Source: Leptobrachium leishanense (lineage: Eukaryota > Chordata > Amphibia > Anura > Megophryidae). Taken from it: a DNA stretch of 64,000 nt. Location: contig CM019064.1 in assembly GCA_009667805.1 (NCBI GenBank), positions 75,328,400 through 75,392,399 on the forward strand. Direction: 5' to 3'. The notes under the pieces are model-generated. The model saw nothing but the letters and a program-made list of their open reading frames with translations. It ran no database searches and had not been told where the DNA came from. Below, in pieces: positions 48,005 to 59,100 of this stretch; position 1 is the first letter of the stretch, and each line of letters opens with the position of its first letter. Position numbers and translations under genes: made by a program.

Positions 48005-49448
48005 CCCCTTCGCTGCGGAGGATGCGCTCAGCGCGTCCACCCGCAGGTAGCGTTCCTTGCGGAGGACACGCTCAGCGTGTCCTCCCTTTGGGGCCAGCGA
48101 TTGGCCGGGTTCCGGACGATCGCTGTGCCCCCCGGTGCGGGCTGACATCCTCAATGTCAGCCCAGCACCCGGAACCGCCGCCGGCCTACTTAGAGGTAAT
48201 CGCGGCGGCGAGATGACATCTAATTCTGGCGCCCCCCCCCCTCCCGCATGTGCGGAGGAGGTGCCTGAAAGGGAGGGGGAGGGAGGTCCATCGGACCTCT
48301 CTCCCTCCCGATCGCCGGCGTGCAGGGGGTTAATCCAGGCACCGTTTGGAAGGACACAGCCTGCCCTTCCTAACAGTACCTGGAATTAACCCCATGGGGG
48401 CTGGATCACGAATCGGCGCCGAAAAGCGCCGGTTCGTGATCCTTTCCCAGAGCTGGCCGACATCTTGGATGTCGGCCAAGCTTCCAGGAATGCCCCCTGA
48501 GGACTGGCGTCATCGTGCATAGTACGATGACGCCAGTCCTGGAGTTAACCCCTAACTGCCACCATTGGAACCCCCCATCTCCCGATCCGTGGCAGTTAGG
48601 GGTTAATGTTTGATATTGTTGGATCGGCCAGAGCATGGCCGTTCCAACAATACCAAACATGACTATGAAAAAAGTTTGTAAAAAAAAAATTAAACAAGTT
48701 TTTTTTTTTTCTTTTGGTTCGTTAATGCAGCAATATTGTTCCCATTTCAAGTATGTGAACAATAATGCTGCACTAACGATTTTTGTATGCGGTGCGTTTG
48801 TTAAAAATCGCGTAATTTTCCCCCCAAAAAAATGGAAAGAGACCCCATTTCTAATTTTTTTAACAAGCGCACCCCATACAAAATATAACCGCAATTGCTC
48901 GCATGTTAAAAAAAAAACACTTTACACATTGTAAATTATTGAAAATTCATATTTTATTGCATTTTTTGTTATAATATACAGACAGGTCATGACGTATACA
49001 TATAATAATGACAGATTATGAATCTGCCAAGTCTGACGGAAAGAACGATATATAATATGTCTGGGTCATATACTAAAATAAGCCTTCAAAACACGTTTAG
49101 GCCCCGTTCACACCTAGCCGTTTTAACGCGCGTTCGTGCACGCTTTAAAACGCAGGAACGGGGAAATCCCATGCTTTGCTATGGGACCCATTCAGACCTA
49201 AGCGTTTTACAGCGCGCAGGAACGCGCTTTAAAACGGCCGACGCAAAAAGAAGTCCGGGAGCTTCTTTTCGGCATACAGCAGCGCGTTCACGGCCATATC
49301 ATAGCCGCGAACGCGCTGCAACGCGCGTAAAAAATGCTCGTTGCGCGACGCAGCGCTACGCCCAGGTGTGAACCCAGCCTTAAACATGAGCAAAACCGGT
49401 AAAAATTATCTCAGCACAGAGGCGGGAAATGCCTCAGCAGCGAAAGGG
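48005..49448. mobile_element. piggyBac-like element, CCCCTTCGCTGC family
   Basis: The 1444 bp element lies between TTAA at 48001-48004 and TTAA at 49449-49452, with termini CCCCTTCGCTGCGGAGG and GCCTCAGCAGCGAAAGGG. The interior has repeated hairpins (GCTCAGCGCGTCC, GACATCTTGGATGTC, GTCATCGTGC). It contains the foldback 49100-49379. It is inserted in 47831-50850. Relatives are at 55430 and 31700. Confidence 0.78.
49100..49379. mobile_element. Foldback MITE, GTTCACACCT family (copy 2)
   Basis: The ends GGCCCCGTTCACACCTAGCC and CAGGTGTGAACCCAGCC are inverted repeats with TTA on both sides. The interior shares AAAGAAGTCCGGGAGCTTCT with 30643-30910. It is nested inside 48005-49448. Confidence 0.8.
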
Positions 49449-49988
49449 TTAATAAATTATATATCATTATTATATGTATCCGTCATGTCCTGCCAGAATG
49501 AACAAACAATGTAAAGAAAATGTAAAACAAATGTGAATTTTCAATAAAATTTCAATCATCCACAGTGTGTAAAGTATTTTTTTTGTTCGCATTTTATGAT
49601 CCGAGCCTTTGTGGTTATATTCTAGGAGGTAGACTTGTTAAAAAAAATTAGAAAGGGGAACCCATTTTTATTTTTTTGGAGAAATTACGTGATTTCTAGC
49701 TAACCCCCCCTCCCCCCAATCATTAGTGAAGCATTATTGTTCACATCATAATTGAAATGTGAACAATATTGCTGCATAAAAAAAAAAAAAAAAACACATT
49801 TAATGGTTTTATTAATTTTTATTTTTTTACACTTTAATTTTACTTTTAATGTTCTGGCCTTTCCAACAGTATCAGAAATGACCCCCTAGCTGCCACCGAT
49901 CAGGAGATAAAGGGGTTCAAAGAACCCCCCCATCTCCTCTATCGGATTTCCTTAGGAAATCCCTTTGCAGCTAGGGATTCTCCGGTTA

Positions 49989-50374
49989 GGCTGGTGTCAG
50001 ACGAGCGCAGTGTGAACATCCGTTTTTGCACACATAACGTCCGCCACAGCATAGAATAATCACCAATGGAGCCCCCCATACCGAACTGTGGGCGCACAAC
50101 GCACGCGGCAAACGGACGCAAATTAGGCAAGAACGTAAACCGCTAGAATGGACATGCGGAGTGCGCTGCGCCCGCAACGTCCGCATAGCTTTGTGTGCGA
50201 GTGAATAACGAGGTCAGGCGGACTGCATTTTTGACTGACAAAATGTTTTTCATATTTAATTTATTTTCCCAGCTACATCCGTCACAAATAATGTCAGTTT
50301 TTAAAAAACGGACTGTGTGGCCACTACTGCACGGGCGTACAGTCCGTACAAAATGCGCTCATCTGACACCAGCC
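49989..50374. mobile_element. Foldback MITE, GGCTGGTGTCAGACGAGCG family (copy 7)
   Basis: The ends GGCTGGTGTCAGACGAGCGC and GCGCTCATCTGACACCAGCC are inverted repeats. The flanks are TTA on the left and TAA on the right; comparison with the empty site in copy 1 (GGTTAACTGACATC) shows that the right TTA changed by one base. Nested in 47831-50850. Confidence 0.78.
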
Positions 50375-50855
50375 TAAACTGACATCACGTATAGCACGAT
50401 GAGTCAGTTGACGTGGGGCTGCCAACCAGAAATAGGCCGCGATCAGGCACAGATTAGTGCCAGGTCGCGGCCTGGCAACTAAGGGGTTAACCCCATACAT
50501 CTCTGGAAAGGTCAGGCTGTGACCATTCCAGCGATGCTGGCCACAGCCTCCTAGCCCCTGGCAATGGGGAGATAGAGGGATCCAAATGATCCCCCCTCCC
50601 CTTCAGGTGCTCGGGGGAGAAGAGAGCCTGAAACTGTCGTCATCGCTCCCAGCGCGATGAAGTCAGTGCGCCGGGAGGCTATAAAGAATGCAGAGCAGGA
50701 TTCGTGGAAGTCAGATCTACGCGGGAGCCGCCAGGAAGGTGAGTATACATTGCGGCTGGGCTCCGGACGTCGAGGACATTCCATACCGTCCTGCGGTGTT
50801 AAAGCCCGCCAAATGCAGGACGACATGGAACATCCTGCGTTCTTAAGGGGTTAAA

Positions 50856-52334
50856 TCAGTACACAACCTGAAGAAAAAAAAAGCGACATGGCCACTTCAA
50901 CAGACCTGCAAATTGTACTTATACGGTATAAACCGACAAATAAAGTAGAGCATTAAGCCCATTGCTTACAGTTCCTGGATTTTACAATTCTAGACTGTTA
51001 GGGAAGGCCGCTACATTTGACTTCAAAACAAATCATACAGAAATTATCTAGTTATTTGTACGCTCTGAAAACGCAGTTTTATTATGCAATGAGGGGCGAC
51101 ATTGGATGTGATCCAGGACAAGGGCCAGCCAGCACCTACCTCTGCAGCTCTATCAGCCACCAGTCTATCACACTGACAAGTTCTGGTATGAAGCTCCCTG
51201 GATTTAGGCTCAGACAGCACCCTTAGACTGTTAATCCAATATGAACTATCACATACAGCGCATAGGGAGGGAAAATAATTAGTTTTGAGTACAACAAGAA
51301 TAAAAGACTTATGTTCAAACAGAAATGTGCTCATTGTGGTAGGAGACCTTTCAAGGAAAAAAAAAAATTGCAATGAGGATATAGGAAATTCGGAGACAAA
51401 TTACATAAATACTAAGATATTAATGGTAAATTAGGAGTATAATCAAATGGATTCAAAAGTACACAGCCGTTACATGTGGTAAACAAAATTTATGGAATTG
51501 TTGGTCCTCCAGTACCAAAAAAAAAACAAAGAAAAGCAACACAACCCCACAACGGACTAGTCTCATCACAAAAAAACAGTCCATACATTTTTAGGGAATA
51601 CAATTTTAGTTCTATGTTGATCTAGCAAACACAAGGAATAGGTGTTATAGCCTGCACTTACTGGCAGTTATGAGGAAATGTAAGTAAAGTGAGAGAATGG
51701 GATGTGTTATTCAATCATGAAAATTGTAACAAAAGCAGAATTCAATCAAAATTAAAAATCCCCCATTCACAAAGTGTCCCTGCAGGCCAATCAAACTAGT
51801 GAAACAGGAATCAGAAAAAGGTAATCATTGATGAGAAAGCAAGTTACAAAGTACAATAGCGGAGCAGTAAAAGTACTGAGCATTTCCTGCTAACATCTTT
51901 AGTTTTACTGCGGTCAACAAATCAACTTGACGACAATACAGCACTATCGTGGACGCCTGCCCTGTGAGAAGCATTACATCATCTGTATGTGCAAAGGACA
52001 GGATAGACTATATTAAAAGAAAAAAGCTATTTTAGCCATTAAGTATTTTACCAGGAAGGATACATTGAGATTTCTCTCGTTTAAGTATGTCATGGGTGGC
52101 GCTTTTTGCCAAAGACAACCAAATGTCAAGGGGAAGATAGGTGGTGAACTGGAGATCTCAAACGCCCCCTAAATCTCTCTAGTAAAGAGGATTTAATGTT
52201 TTAGGCCATTGTTTCTCAACCTATTATGAAGTACCCCATCTCGTCTAAAAATAAAAATCCCAAGTACCCATCTTAACAGTCATTTCTATTGATTGGGTGT
52301 GGCGGTGTGTTTGTAAAGTCAGTATATTCTCACC
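50856..52334. other. Intron 1 stretch without recognised genes
   Basis: AT-rich unique-looking sequence. The only repeat noticed is a reverse copy of the shared LINE tail at 52042-52092 (TTTTACCAGGAAGGATACAT). Confidence 0.6.
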
Positions 52335-53012
52335 GGACACTTTATTAGGTACACCTATTCAATTGCCTGTTAACACAAATTGTTAAAAATCAGCCAATCA
52401 CATGGCAGCAACTCAATGCATACAAGCATTTAGACGTGGTGAAGACAACGTGCTGAAGTTCAAACGGAGCACCAGAATGGGGAAGAAAGGGGATTTAAGT
52501 GACTTTGAACGTGGCATGGAACGGTTATTGGTGTGAGACGGGTTGGTCTGAGTATCTACTGGGATGATCTGATGATCTGAGATTTTCACGCACAACTATC
52601 TCTAGGGTTAACAGAATGGTCCAAAAAGGAGAACATATCCAGTTAGCGGCAGCTGTGTGGACAAAAATGCTTTGTTGATGTCAGAATGGGCAGACTGGTT
52701 TGAGATGAAAGGCAACAGTAACTCAAATAACCACACGAAACAACCAAGGTATGCAGAATACCATCTCTGAACTCACAACACGTCCAACCTTGAAGCAGTT
52801 GGGCTACAGCAGCAACAGACTACACCGGGTGCCACTCCTGTAAGAAAAGAACAAGAAGCTGAGGCTACAATTCGCAGAGGCTCAAACTTTGACAAAAGAT
52901 TGAAAAACGTTGCCTCGTCTGAGTTGATTTCAGCTGCGACATTCAGATGGTAGGGACAGAATTTGGCATAAACCACATAAAAGCATGGTTCCACCATGCC
53001 TTGTATCTGTAA
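52335..53012 (+). mobile_element. Tc1-like transposon, 3'-truncated and decayed
   Basis: The segment starts GGACACTTTATTAGGTACAC, the terminus of a Tc1-like family common in fish and frogs. On the plus strand it carries a degraded transposase: MGKKGDLSDFERGM at 52478, then TTISRV-, GRKC- and LKQLGYSSN-like pieces in shifted frames. Similarity stops near CACCATGCCTTGTATC (about 53012), before the last catalytic region, so the right third is missing. Family identity is from memory of the consensus. Confidence 0.75.
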
Positions 53013-55425
53013 CGTTGGGGGCTTCCAGCCTCTGTGTGCTTGAGGGCAGCATGTCTGATGCTGCTCGCTGACCAACACACGGTTTAAATGGGAGACAGGC
53101 AGGGAGGTGGCTGCATGAGGAGCGGCTTGAGTGGGGGGGGGGGGGGCACGGTCTAGTGAAGGTCTTTAAAAACCCTCCGTTACTTCTCAGCAGGGCCAGA
53201 TCGTGGTTATCCATACCTGAGCTCCTTGTACCTGACTTCTATTGTGAATTAACCCGTTATTGACCTCTGCTTGTTTTCTGACTATTCTGCCTTCCGTTGC
53301 CCTAGACTATTTTCTTGCACTACGCTACTGCACTGATATTGACCCAGCTATTCCATTTGACTATTCTATACTCTCTATTCCTGATTCTGGCTCGTCTGAC
53401 TACCCCCGTGTTGTTGACCTGGTTTTGTATTACAACATTGTCTTTTGCTTAACCCTGTCTAGCTAGTTGGATCAGGGTCTACCAATCCCAGAAATGGCTT
53501 ACTGTATTGCTCTGGCGGTGACCTCTCCAGCCAATGTTTGACGTATCTCCGGTTATGATGAAACAGGTTGCCAGAATATGCATAGCCACCAGTAATCCCG
53601 CTCAGACTAAACTCACAATTTAGAATAGAAAATAGAATACAGAGCTCAAAAGCCACCTTTTGAGCTCTGTTTTCTGTGTATGTGGTCCTCCAATTTTAAA
53701 AAACTGAACATCAAAAGACACTCTTTCAGGGGAAAAGGATCAACTAGCTTAAAACACATATCCATTGAAATGAAATTCTGTTGATCTGATGTCAAAAGGA
53801 GTTCTTTTGATAAAATACCTGGCTTTAAAATTATGACTTGCCAATTGAACTGCTGTAATGGCAGCCGATCGAGGTCCCAAGATCTTCATATTACGGGTTG
53901 AGTTCTTTGGTCTTCAAAATAAAAATGGATTGGGCACTTTCATCTGAACAGCACTCTCAACCGTTAAACACAAGACCAGCATTCTTTGCAATGTTGTGGT
54001 AGCGGAAACCTTTAATTGAATAACCATGGAACTGCAAATGTTCCCCCCCCTTCCTCCCAGTCCCTTTACCTGGTTTATTTTCTTTGATTTACAAAAGGAC
54101 ATGGTTGAACCACTTCTACAGGCTGAGAAATGGTTGTTATCCTGCAAATTCCTAGGAAACATGTATGAAATTTTAAGTCTCTGTAGACTAAGAACACCGT
54201 TACACACCATTTTTCTTCAATCTGAGAAAGGTTGAGAACAAGAGCAAAACAAGGTTCTTGGCCTTGGCTGAAGATTAGTATATTCCCCACTGTAAAAGAT
54301 CTCAGTCCCTCGACAGGGTCACATCTGTCAATGCTGCTTGCTTGCTGGACCCCTGTGCCTTTCCCCCAGTCCTTAGCCGCAGCTTAAAGACGGGTACACA
54401 CAGAGACTTGCTAGCATCCCCCAGAAATAAGCCGTAGATCTGGAGCTTTGCGTTGGAACAGCGAACAGAATATAGATGCTACCCAAACCATGAGTCATGA
54501 CTGCATGTAGGGTCAGAATAGCACTGGTTTATTAAAATCAGGGAGACACACACACAAAACTTCACTTAAAAACCGAGGGGGCCCCAACCAGACCATGGGA
54601 CACATTTGCCTCTTGGAAGGTGAAACATAATTAGATTGGGCAGAAGGTTAAATTAAAGATCACGTGACATTTCTAACGTGGCAGGACAATGGGAATCAGG
54701 ATAACAGTTTACAACCTATTCAAACAAACAGAAAACACATTCCTGAGACAAGGGTTGGCTGGACAGCAAGATAACAGATACACATGGACCAAAAAGACAG
54801 ACAATAGCATTCTTGCTAATCACAGAAACAAGATTGAAACCAAATCACAAACCGCATGGCAATGCCCAAATGGTCTATTAACATTCTCTGCCATAATCAC
54901 CCATAGTTTGTGGGCATGAGGCTGGCATTCGTTCCTCTCCAAAGGGCACACCGTCACAATGCTGTGAGTGCCCGCGCCAGCCAGTCTCAGACGTTTGGAA
55001 TCCAAGTAATTTAAAAAGGTGGTGGAGGCTTCCATCACACCCACAGTCTACGAGTGGACATCTGAAGTACTTTCCTTGGTGTATGGGAAAAAGGCCTGGA
55101 AACAATGAGGCGGCTTGAGGTTATAAATCCATGTGGTCTTCTAATTCCCTGGGTTTTAAATCAACTGACAGTCTCAACTACAGACCACCATGGTTTCCAA
55201 GTCCCGCCACAGCACAACCTAAAAGTGTGTAAGTGTGTCTTTATTGCAGGTAGCAGTTCCCAAATGTTATTGAATTGCTAATTTGAACTTCAGAAGCCTG
55301 TAGGCAATTCATCTTTTCAAACCCTGGCCTACAGCACTCATTAAAGAGGACATGCATGCTTTGCCAGTGTGCCTTTAAAAAGGAGTAAAGCCTTTTAAAT
55401 AAGCCAGTAGTCTCATTCAGACGGC
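53013..55425. other. Intron 1 stretch without recognised genes
   Basis: Contains a C/G homopolymer at 53132-53145 and short AC runs, but no gene or classifiable repeat was recognised. Confidence 0.55.
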
Positions 55426-55429
55426 TTAA

Positions 55430-56540
55430 CCCTTTCGCTGCTGAGGCTTTTCACACCTCTGTGCTGAGGTAATTTTTACTGCTTTCGCTCATCATGTTTA
55501 ACCGCGTTTTGAAGCCATATTTTGATATATGACCCAGACATATTATAGATCGTTCTTTCCGGCAGACTTGGCAGATTCATAATATGTCATTATTATATGT
55601 ATACGTCATGTCCTGTCTGTATATTATAAAACAAAAAATGCAATAAAATATGAATTTTTAATAATTTACTATGTGTAAAGTGTTTTTTTTTTCACATTTT
55701 AACATGCGAGCATTTGCGGTTATATTTTCTATGGGGTGCGCTTGTTAAAATTAGAAATGGGGACTCGTTACATATTTTTTTTGGGGGAAATGTCGCTATT
55801 TTTAACAAACGCACCGCATACAAAAATCGTTAGTGCAGCATCATTGTTCACATAACTGAAATGGGAACAATATTGCTGCATTAACAAAAAAACTTGTGTT
55901 TTTTTTTTAAAAAAAAAATATTTTTTTTTTTTTTTTTTTAAAAAAAACATTTTTCATGGTCAGGTTTGGCATCTTTGGAAAGGCCAGATTCTGGTCGATC
56001 CAACAATATCAAACATTAACCCCTAGCTGTCACGGATCGGGAGATTGGAACCCCCTATCTCCACCATTGCTGGCGGCTAGGGGTTAACTCCAGGACTGGC
56101 GTCATCGTGCTATGCACAATGACGCCAGTCCTCAGGGGGAGTTCCCGGAGGCTTGGCCGACATCCAAGATGTCGGCAAGCTCTGGGAGAGGATCACAATC
56201 CGGCGCTTCTCAGCACCGAATCGTGATCCGGCTCCCCAGGGGTTAATGACAGACACCGTTTGGAAGGGCAGGCTGTGCCCTTCCAAACGGTGCCTGCCTT
56301 AACTCTGTGCCCCCCGGCACACACGCGGGGGCGCGCCTGAATTAGATGTCATCGCGCCACCGCGACATCTAATGGCCCCAGAGTGCTGGGCTGACATCCA
56401 AGATGTCAGCCCGCACCCGGAAGGGGGGGGGGTGCAGCAATCCGGCGGATTGCTGCCTCCTGTGCATGGACGCACTGAGCGCGTCCACAGGAGAGCCACT
56501 TGGCTGGACGCGCTAAGCGCGTCCATAGCAGCCAAGTGGA
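55430..56540. mobile_element. piggyBac-like element, CCCTTTCGCTGC family (copy 2)
   Basis: The left end CCCTTTCGCTGCTGAGGC follows TTAA (55426-55429). The right end is degraded (CATAGCAGCCAAGTGGA before TAAA). The order of blocks matches 48005-49448 in reverse: CCCAGACATATTATAGATCG, GGGAACAATATTGCTGCATT, GACATCCAAGATGTC and the GCGCGTCCA hairpins. Confidence 0.65.
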
Positions 56541-57039
56541 TAAAAAGTAAATATGATTTCTTCATATTTACCTGCTTCTTTCTCTTGGGTGTTTTCCCAC
56601 GCGCACCTCAGATGGCACACTGAGCTAACCAATCAGTATGTATTCTGCAGATTGCACTGAGCATGTGCAACTGAGTTGCTGCTCCTCCCTCCTGCACTGT
56701 GAGCTGAGGGGAGGGAGGAGCAGAGTGCCATTCCAATCTGTAAATCTTTTACTCCCAGCTACTGCAGAGACGGGGAAGGAAAAAAAAATCAATACACACA
56801 GGGAGAAGAAACAGCAGAGAGTGACACCAAAAACAAGACAGCAGGATAAAAAAAAGAGCAAGAAAAAGTGCAGCGAGAGATGGCTTAAAAAGAAACCGCG
56901 AGAGCGCGCGCCACACACAAGAGGCAGACAGCACAAGAACGAGTTAGAGTAAGTGACGTATGAGACAATGATTATGTAAGCCATGAAAGAGCGCAAGTGA
57001 CTGACCGTGAGTCGTAAAAACCTTTTTAAAACAGAGATA

Positions 57040-57130
57040 CTACATGACAATACACCGACTGAGGAAGGCTACCACAGCCGAAACACGTCTCGGTATTTTT
57101 TTCTGTTCCTTTTTATGGAATACATTTTTT
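57040..57130 (+). repeat. Repeat with GAGGAAGGCTACCACAGCCG phrase
   Basis: The ACTGAGGAAGGCTACCACAG...CCGAAACACGTCTCGG phrase is followed by a T-rich run. Such hairpin phrases mark interspersed elements in amphibians and fish; compare 860-910. Unclassified. Confidence 0.4.
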
Positions 57131-57487
57131 TTTTTTACTTTTAACCCTTTATTGACAGTGTTTTGCCAATTCCAACCTGATACCTCATGAGAACACCACT
57201 CGATCTGCCATCGAGGAAAAGAGGTCCAGGGCACCTACCTAAGAGTGCCTAAGGCTATACTGACTGAGCCTGAGTTTGAAAGGCTCCTTAATTGGTAAGT
57301 GCACTCTGTAATTACCTCTGTTTGGTTACCCTGCAGTATTACGCTATGGGAGCATTGTCTCCCATCTGTTCTTAATTCGTATAGGACCTGTTACTTGGTA
57401 AAGAAGGTTAGTGCCACTCTCTACATGGCCATAGGCGATTAAACCTAGAGCCGGAAAACCTTTAGGCTCATTTAAATGTGAGTGGTA

Positions 57488-59098
57488 CAGTTGTGTTCAA
57501 AATTATTCAACCCCCACTGAAATTGAGTGTTTTGGCCAGTTTGACATTGATTTTGATCATTCAGTCATCTTGCTTACAATTAAATCAAAGAGGCACGTGT
57601 AGGTCAGACAAATATAACATAACATTTATAATGAAATAACCACAAATGTCTTTTCTGTGCTCACATCATTATCAGTTTTATTCAACCCCCAAGTGACATT
57701 CAATCTTAGTACAACATCCTTTTACAGTTATAACAGTTTTTAAACGTGAAGCATAGCTGGACACAAGTGTCTTGCAGCGATCTACGGGTATCTTCACCCA
57801 TTCGTCAATGGCAAAAGCCTCCAGTTCAGTCATTCTTAGGCTTGCGCACTGCAACTGCTTTCTTTAAGTCCCACCAGAGGTTCTCAATCGGATTTAACTC
57901 AGGTGACTGCGATGGCCACTCCAAAATGTTCCAGCCTTTAATCTGCAACCATGCTCTAGTGGACTTGGAGGTATGCTTGGGATCATTGTCCTGTTGAAAG
58001 GTCCAACGTCTCCCAAGCCTCAGGTTTGTGACGGACTGCATCACATTGTCATCCAATATCTCCTGGTACTGAAGAGAATTCATGGTACCTTGCACACGCT
58101 GAAGCAGCTTCCCTGTACCTGCAGAAGCAAAACAGCCCCAAAGCATGATTGACCCCCCGCCATGCTTAACAGTAGGCAAGGTGTTCTTTTCTTCATAGGC
58201 CTTGTTCTTCCTGCTCCAAACATAGCGTTGATCCATGGGCCCAAACAGTTCTAATTTTGTTTCATCAGTCCACAGAACACTATCCCAAAACTTCTGTGGT
58301 TTGTCCACATGACTTTTGGCATACTGCAGTCGACTCTTCTTATTCTTTGGAGACAGCAAGGGGGTGCGCCTGGGAGTTCTGGCATGGAGGCCTTCATTAC
58401 GCAGTGTGCGCTGTATTGTCTGAGCTGAAACTTCAGTACCCACATCTGACAAATCTTTTCTCAGTTCCTCAGCAGTCACACGGGGACTTTTCTCCACTCT
58501 ACGCTTCAGGTAGCGCACAGCAGTCGAAGTCAGCATCTTCTTTCTGCCACGACCAGGTAGCGTTTCAACAGTGCCCTTTGCCTTGAATTTGTGAATGATG
58601 CTTCCTATGGTCTCTCTTGGTATGTTTAACATCTTTGCAATCTTCTTCTAGCCATTGCCCTTCCTGTGAAGAGTAATCACCTCTTCTCTTGTCTTCCTGG
58701 ACCATTCTCTTGACTTCCCCATGTTTGTAACCACACCAGTAAATGTCTAGAAGGAGCTGAGTATCACAGTCATTTTAAAGCTGCCTAATTGGTGCTTATT
58801 ATGCTTTATTGCTGCTCCGTGACATCCACAGGTGTTTTCAATACCTGATTGAAGAACAGAGGTTCATTCAAGTGTTTTCAGAGTGGTAGTCTTTAAGGGG
58901 TTGAATAATTGTGTCAATGAAGAATTCACAAAAGAAACATTTACTACTGTATTACAAAACCAATTGATGTCATTTTAGTTGCATATGGTTCTTTAAAAAG
59001 TCCTTATAGGATTTCATTCTGAATACAATTACAAATGTACACTAAATTCCCTAAAACCCTTTACAGCATTGGGGGTTGAATAATTTTGAACACAACTG
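57488..59098 (-). mobile_element. Tc1-like DNA transposon, full length
   Basis: The 1611 bp element lies between TA dinucleotides, with inverted termini CAGTTGTGTTCAAAATTATT and AATAATTTTGAACACAACTG that match perfectly over at least 20 bases and continue into CAACCCCC. It contains a nearly intact transposase on the minus strand. Size and termini are as expected for a complete Tc1-like element. Confidence 0.95.
57726..58722 (-). pseudogene. Tc1-like transposase (DD34E), one stop and one frameshift
   Basis: The frame starts MGKSREWSRKTREEVITLHR at 58722. Codon 25 is TAG (58650-58648), after which the frame stays open for 273 codons. The paired-like DNA-binding part includes IPRETIGSIIHKFKAKG and GRGRKK. 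The catalytic triad is visible: WTDETKLELFG (first Asp), QQDNDPKHTS (second Asp) and NPIENLWWDLK (Glu, 34 residues later). After KPKND a one-base shift moves the last 40 or so residues (ELEAFA..EW..IPVDRC) into another frame. Few defects imply recent activity. Confidence 0.93.
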
Positions 59099-59100
59099 TA

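Larger units (their letters stand above)
47831..50850. mobile_element. piggyBac-like element, CTTAAGGACG family (copy 3), with nested insertions
   Basis: The left end (CTTAAGGACAGGAGCAATTT, degraded) and right end TTCTTAAGGGG next to TTAA (50851-50854) match the copies at 32779 and 34762. The copy is split at its internal AGATTAA site by 48005-49448 and at a GGTTAA site by 49989-50374. After each insert, the sequence resumes exactly as in copy 1 (TATCATTATTATATG; ACTGACATCA). Confidence 0.75.

Noticed and set aside
56625..57050. 141-codon ORF with a hydrophobic, Phe/Leu/Ser-rich sequence
   Set aside because: Low-complexity, arises from a purine-rich plus strand (GA/AAA runs); no domain and no splice signals supporting an exon.
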